A stretch of DNA of 5,584 bases. Source: Actinomycetota bacterium (GTDB lineage: Bacteria; Actinomycetota; Thermoleophilia; Solirubrobacterales; Solirubrobacteraceae). The notes under the pieces were generated by a model. That model saw nothing but the letters and a program-made list of their open reading frames with translations. It was not told the origin of the DNA and ran no database searches. Where the stretch lies: positions 1 through 5,584 of the forward strand of contig WLNX01000121.1 of the NCBI GenBank assembly GCA_009699565.1. The letters run 5' to 3'. How positions within the stretch are numbered: the stretch's first letter is position 1; each line of letters starts with the position of its first letter. Positions 5,229-5,584 of the stretch are shown piece after piece. Made by a program: the position numbers and the translations under genes.

Positions 5229-5255
5229 AGAGTACCTTCCCGCAGCAGTGGTCAA
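5229..5255 (-). promoter_or_regulatory. Weak candidate promoter upstream of the transporter
   Basis: On the minus strand TTGACC (5255-5250, five of six to consensus) overlaps the stop codon of the methyltransferase, and TACTCT (5234-5229) fits TANNNT. The spacer is only 15 bases, shorter than the preferred 16-18, so strength is doubtful. It would give a leader of roughly 130 bases that includes the hairpin at 5161-5177. Confidence 0.25.
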
Positions 5256-5584
5256 TTGGCCCGAAGCCAGACGGCGCACTCTGCGACCGTCTCGGCGTGA
5301 ACCAGCCCGGCCGATGCCATCAGTTGCTCGCACTCGGCGATCCCGGCGCTGAGGATGATCGACTCGTGGAACTCCACGGAGACGAAATTCAGTTGCCGCA
5401 GAAGCGCCGGGTTCTCGCGCATGAACTGGAGCTCGCCTCCCTCAATGTCCATCACGAGCGCGTCGAAGCGCATGCCATGCGCTGCCTCGAGCTCCTCGAC
5501 GGTGGTGGTCGGAACGTCGATCCGCCCGATTGACTCGGGCCCTGCAGTGCTGCTGCCGGACAGGATCACGCTGCTGACGAAGAA
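5252..5584 (-). CDS. FkbM-family methyltransferase, C-terminal part (runs off the right edge)
   Basis: The frame is open from the window edge to a TGA at 5254-5252, giving 110 C-terminal residues; the 5' end lies outside. The segment shows the FkbM (Methyltransf_21) hallmarks: a VPTTTVEEL strand and helix, then FDALVMDIEGGELQFM, corresponding to the family's D-x-E-G-x-E motif, then NFVSVEFHE. These are SAM-dependent enzymes that typically methylate hydroxyl groups of sugars or secondary metabolites. The methyl acceptor cannot be inferred here. A GTG at 5569 could be mistaken for the start, but the frame continues upstream (FFVSS) and the SAM-binding half of the fold is missing, so the gene is cut by the window rather than truncated. 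It is separated by 160 bases from the transporter and need not be functionally linked. Confidence 0.85.
   Translation of the reverse strand, partial: FFVSSVILSGSSTAGPESIGRIDVPTTTVEELEAAHGMRFDALVMDIEGGELQFMRENPALLRQLNFVSVEFHESIILSAGIAECEQLMASAGLVHAETVAECAVWLRAN

Noticed and set aside
5091..5333. Minus-strand 80-codon frame bridging the methyltransferase end and the transporter start
   Set aside because: Considered as a frameshifted tail of the methyltransferase, but the FkbM frame ends naturally at 5252 and this frame has no family signature.
1..5584. CRISPR arrays, prophage, toxin-antitoxin or insertion sequences
   Set aside because: No regularly spaced repeats, integrase or transposase genes, or small toxin-like pairs are visible.

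Overview
The window is compact, GC-rich bacterial chromosome. Six genes read on the minus strand, one reads on the plus strand, and a seventh minus-strand gene appears to begin at the left edge. Protein sequences and signals look actinobacterial: an Rv3329-type class III aminotransferase, TANNNT-type -10 boxes with little or no leader, few Shine-Dalgarno sequences, and a small four-helix membrane protein of a kind common in Thermoleophilia/Solirubrobacterales. That placement is an inference from style, not from a marker search.

Layout, in minus-strand transcription order from the right edge: the 3' end of an FkbM-family methyltransferase (5252-5584, cut by the window); a DMT/EamA-type membrane transporter (4225-5091); a class III pyridoxal-phosphate aminotransferase (2813-4192) overlapping alanine dehydrogenase ald (1680-2813) by one base; then the ribosomal genes rpsL (S12, 1232-1627) and rpsG (S7, 757-1224). 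A plus-strand gene for a four-helix membrane protein (about 168-668) faces rpsG. Beyond it, bases 32-1 on the minus strand encode a start closely resembling the N-terminus of elongation factor G (fusA).

Two themes stand out. First, the aminotransferase and Ald make biochemical sense together. An omega-transaminase that moves an amino group onto pyruvate makes alanine, and Ald oxidises alanine back to pyruvate, releasing ammonium and NADH. The pair has its own promoter-like sequence (TTGATA, 16-base spacer, TAACTT) that would start the mRNA about two bases before the ATG.

Second, the streptomycin (str) cluster rpsL-rpsG-fusA is broken open. About 720 bases, including an oppositely oriented gene, separate rpsG from the putative fusA start, and ald sits where rpoC often lies. 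The interval holds what reads as an independent minus-strand regulatory leader: an extended -10 promoter near 199-226, a 12-bp hairpin at 153-187, a repeat of one hairpin arm at 104-113, a tiny reading frame at 113-133, and a textbook intrinsic terminator (57-79) only 24 bases before the putative fusA ATG. This candidate attenuator, or small RNA, is the least explained element in the window.
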